A DNA stretch of 64,000 nt from Tridacna crocea. Lineage: Eukaryota; Mollusca; Bivalvia; Cardiida; Cardiidae. How positions within the stretch are numbered: position 1 is the stretch's first letter; each line of letters begins with the position of its first letter. The stretch is taken from the NCBI GenBank assembly GCA_943736015.1, contig OX031064.1, positions 37,003,361 through 37,067,360 of the forward strand, read 5' to 3'. This document shows, in pieces, positions 62,601 through 64,000 of the stretch. A model generated the notes under the pieces. The model ran no database searches. It saw only the letters and a list, made by a program, of their open reading frames with translations, and was not told where the DNA came from. The position numbers and the translations under genes are program-made.

Positions 62601-63968
62601 CGAGTTAAATCCCACAATTTTACCCAAATTTAACTTGTGCTAAATGGGTTAAACAAATTTGGAAGGGAAAATCCCCCACCACCATTTACATGGTGATGAG
62701 ACTTATTTTCCAGTAGGAAGTGTCAATGTCCTAAAATTCCCTCATTTAATCCTTTATACCAAACAATCTCTTGTTTTCATAACCCTGAGAAAGAAGCCTT
62801 TTGCAATTTAATAGTGGGAAAAGAAGAAAATGCTGGTAACCAGTTATTTTCTCGTCCCATATTATTTTCTAGCCTTATCAGAGAGCTCAAGTTCATTTGT
62901 ACAATTTTCAATCTATTGCCTGCAGGTGTTTTGAAGTTGGAGCCCCAAATTCAGTGTTTGGGAAAGAGTTTACCCTTTACCTCACAATGACGACTTTTAA
63001 CGACCCCGAGGTAGCAGCCTTTTGAAAACATAGTGGGAAAAGGAGAAAATGCTGGTAACCAGCATTTTCTCCTTTTCCCACTATGTTTTCAAACCTTCCC
63101 AAATCAAATTTGGATATTTCAGTCACATTTATTTTGTTGTCTGCAAATGCTTTCAAGTTGGACCAGTCTACAAATTTGCTGTTTGGTAAAGAGTTAACCC
63201 TTTACTCCATAGATGCTCATTTCTACGCATTGCTTGTAGGAGCATTTGGAAATAGGTGAAATTGCTTGTGATGAGCAATTTCACCTTTTGCCACAATGTT
63301 TTCTATGCTGTCAAAAGGTAAGAAACAGCTTCATCCTTGCTGCTATTTAGGGTCAAGAAGAGATACCATAGAAATGCCTTATGGGGTAAAGAGTTAAAAG
63401 AACACTGCAGAGGTGTTATTTATAAGGGTATCTGTTCCAGAGAAAGGGCTCACACTTAAATTCTTTACCACACAAGCAAATAATAGACTAGTCTAAAGTG
63501 AAAGCATTTTTTTCAGACAACAATTTAAACATAGCATAAAAGATGGAAAATACCTCTGATAGAGTAGAAAACATTGTGGGCAAAGGAGAAAATGCTGGGT
63601 TTCCAGCATTTTCTCCTTTTCCCACATGGTTTTCAAAGGGCTTCTTTCTAGGGGCCGTTAAAAGTCAGGCTTGTGTGGTAATAAGTTAACTCTTTACCAC
63701 ATGAGAAAATTTTAGTAAAGGTGTTCTGGGAAGGGTACGAAACACTGTGGGAAAAGGAGAAAATGCTGGTTACCAGCATTTTCTCCTTTTCCCGCATGGT
63801 TTTCAAAGGGCTTCTTTCTAGGGGTTGTTAAAAGTCAGGCTTGTGTGGTAATGAGTTAAATACTAGATCATGTTTTACCTCTATTTTTATCCTCAACAGT
63901 CTAATCTTTTCTTGGGCTTTAATGTTGATTTCTTCCAGTTCCACTGTATCTGTGGAAGCTCTGATATC
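59452..63968 (-). CDS. BNIP1: BNIP1 (SEC20) SNARE, 5 exons, N-terminus beyond the right edge
   Basis: Joined exons 63968-63879, 61970-61879, 61433-61338, 60227-60106 and 59642-59452 give 196 residues and a stop, in consistent phase. The human protein is 228 aa, so roughly 30 N-terminal residues lie outside. Order: N-terminal coiled region (DIRASTDTVELEE...), linker helix (LTSLRKTNLSVKMAIDKNEK), SNARE helix (KETLAKAANDITETLMELNQ through HEEFKSMGSQIQ), and a tail-anchor membrane segment LLIFIALVFFFATVLYIL with KRRLWS at the end. The family is the Qb-type ER SNARE that works with syntaxin-18, USE1 and SEC22B in Golgi-to-ER retrograde fusion, and is also linked to mitochondrial dynamics. The conserved RELTDKLLIF before the anchor settles identity. 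Confidence 0.95.
59711..59825 (+). mobile_element. 5'-truncated copy of the same SINE
   Basis: Only the body and tail are present (GCGCGAGTACTGGTGTAGTT to GATGTAAAATAAATATG), next to BNIP1's last exon. 5' truncation is typical of retroposition. Confidence 0.7.
59826..60043. mobile_element. chimeric MITE-A in the last BNIP1 intron
   Basis: Left end is the forward arm (CCGACTTTTAATGACCCTGA), right end the same arm in reverse (CCATTAAACTCTGGATCG). Normal copies carry two different arms. Two imperfect palindrome arms lie between. Confidence 0.55.
60106..60227 (-). CDS. BNIP1: BNIP1 exon, SNARE helix
   Basis: NINNKETLAKAANDITETLM then ELNQTMDAQVRKGNLTLTTL. The pattern KE[ST]LA....ITE[ST]LM...M..QV is shared with vertebrate BNIP1. 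Acceptor TTTTACAACAG, donor CTAG|GTACAG, exit phase 1. Confidence 0.95.
60354..60567 (+). mobile_element. MITE-A with short left deletion
   Basis: TTAACCCCTACTTTTGACGC lacks the ATTACCACACAAT block. A left-end fragment of another copy is at 60243-60282. A worn piece follows at 60575-60685. Confidence 0.75.
60755..61146 (-). mobile_element. older MITE-A hosting a younger one
   Basis: Outer copy runs to CTGAGGTAATTTAA and resumes at TTAAAATAGGATTGTTTGG after the nested copy. Confidence 0.65.
60904..61119 (-). mobile_element. MITE-A nested in MITE-A, BNIP1 intron
   Basis: TTAA ends; palindrome nearly perfect. The GCATCAAAAGTAGGGAT block near the right end is deleted. Confidence 0.85.
61338..61433 (-). 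CDS. BNIP1: BNIP1 exon, linker helix
   Basis: NLTSLRKTNLSVKMAIDKNE then KEELLSGGTRK, as in the vertebrate SWRKANLTCKIAIDNLEKAELLQGG region. Acceptor TTTTTAG, donor AAAAG|GTAAAT, phase 2 both ends (96 nt). Confidence 0.95.
61879..61970 (-). CDS. BNIP1: BNIP1 exon, coiled region
   Basis: ELERLGKEQDKTEDREVILK then NVENHRQRLT and a split Ser codon. It aligns with the vertebrate LEQLAKEQDKESEKQLLLQEV-type region. Acceptor CTTGTAG, donor ACAAG|GTAAGA, exit phase 2. Confidence 0.94.
62060..62275 (+). mobile_element. MITE-A copy without left TTAA
   Basis: Begins TTCACACAATGACAACTTG behind a fragment of another copy (62000-62058); palindrome well kept. Confidence 0.75.
62419..62653 (+). mobile_element. 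MITE-A with AT-rich interruption
   Basis: Left arm to CTTTGAAAACATAC, then ~60 bp with (TA)n repeats, then the rest of the palindrome and a right end at TGGGTTAA. Confidence 0.55.
62746..62972 (+). mobile_element. MITE-A, worn core, chained
   Basis: TTAA at left; distal arm eroded (TTATTTTCTCGTCCCATATT). Confidence 0.65.
62969..63197 (+). mobile_element. MITE-A with symmetric ATAGTGGG core
   Basis: Arms read ACATAGTGGGAAAAGG and CCTTTTCCCACTATGT: the same unusual change on both sides. Right TTAA is shared with MITE-B. Confidence 0.85.
63194..63397 (-). mobile_element. MITE-B copy, chained to MITE-A
   Basis: TTAA ends; most of the left palindrome stem base (ACATTGTGGCAAA) is missing. Confidence 0.8.
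63456..63689 (-). mobile_element. MITE-A copy, chained
   Basis: TTAA ends; distal arm CCCACATGGTTTTC. Confidence 0.8.
63686..63859 (-). mobile_element. MITE-A with arm deletion, next to a BNIP1 exon
   Basis: About 55 bp of the left arm are missing after GAAAATTTTAG. Ends 20 bp from the exon donor at 63879. Shares its distal-arm changes (CATGGTTTTCAAAGGGC) with the neighbour. Confidence 0.8.
63879..63968 (-). CDS. BNIP1: BNIP1 exon (first one inside the window)
   Basis: Thirty codons DIRASTDTVELEEINIKAQE then KIRLLRIKIE. Acceptor TTTTGCAG, donor GAG|GTAAAA, phase 0 both ends. A MITE-A copy begins 20 bp downstream of the exon on the minus strand. Upstream exon(s) are beyond 64000. Confidence 0.92.
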
Positions 63969-64000
63969 CTGCAAAATAGAAATAATTGTGATACAATAGG

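Overview
The window is animal nuclear DNA, most likely from a bivalve mollusc. It is AT-rich, its genes are split by kilobase-scale GT-AG introns, and it is packed with small DNA transposons, tRNA-derived SINEs and palindromic repeats of a kind common in bivalves. A heterodont clam or a dreissenid-type mussel is a guess from repeat style only. No bacterial, viral or organellar gene organisation was seen.

Three conserved protein genes can be rebuilt exon by exon, with reading phase agreeing at every junction. (1) ZRANB1/TRABID, minus strand, 37691 to 19915: seven coding exons, 833 aa, a K29/K33-type OTU deubiquitinase with three NZF zinc fingers, an ankyrin-type ubiquitin-binding domain and an OTU domain. 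(2) PACRGL, plus strand, 47085 to 56314: seven coding exons, 236 aa, a PACRG-like helical-repeat protein. (3) BNIP1/SEC20, minus strand, entering from the right edge (63968) and ending at 59452: five exons, 196 aa, lacking only its N-terminus. ZRANB1 and PACRGL are head to head across about 46.2-47.0 kb, which holds a possible shared promoter (CRE and inverted CCAAT motifs). PACRGL and BNIP1 converge with about 3.1 kb between their stops. The three proteins are not known to act in one pathway.

Layout: 1-19.9 kb is intergenic and holds repeats only. 19.9-37.7 kb is the ZRANB1 coding span. 37.7-46.0 kb is a dense repeat block, probably the first ZRANB1 intron. 47-56.3 kb is PACRGL. 56.3-59.4 kb is intergenic. 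59.4-64 kb is BNIP1.

The dominant feature is one family of about 228-bp elements (called MITE-A here). It has TTAA target duplications, terminal inverted repeats reading roughly TTAACYCWTTACCAMACRA, and a near-perfect central palindrome with 32-bp arms. About 80 whole or broken copies occupy roughly a quarter of the window. A sister family (MITE-B, 7 copies) has a different but equally perfect palindrome. Copies nest in one another, share TTAA sites in chains, and lie 20-63 bp from several splice sites. Many short open frames in the window are translations of this palindrome and are not genes. Other repeats include a 156-bp tandem array with an exact period, a roughly 1-kb TA-flanked element, two kinds of element with 8-10 bp target duplications, two oppositely oriented degenerate arrays, and SINEs. 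All coordinates were read by eye, so repeat edges may be off by a few bases.
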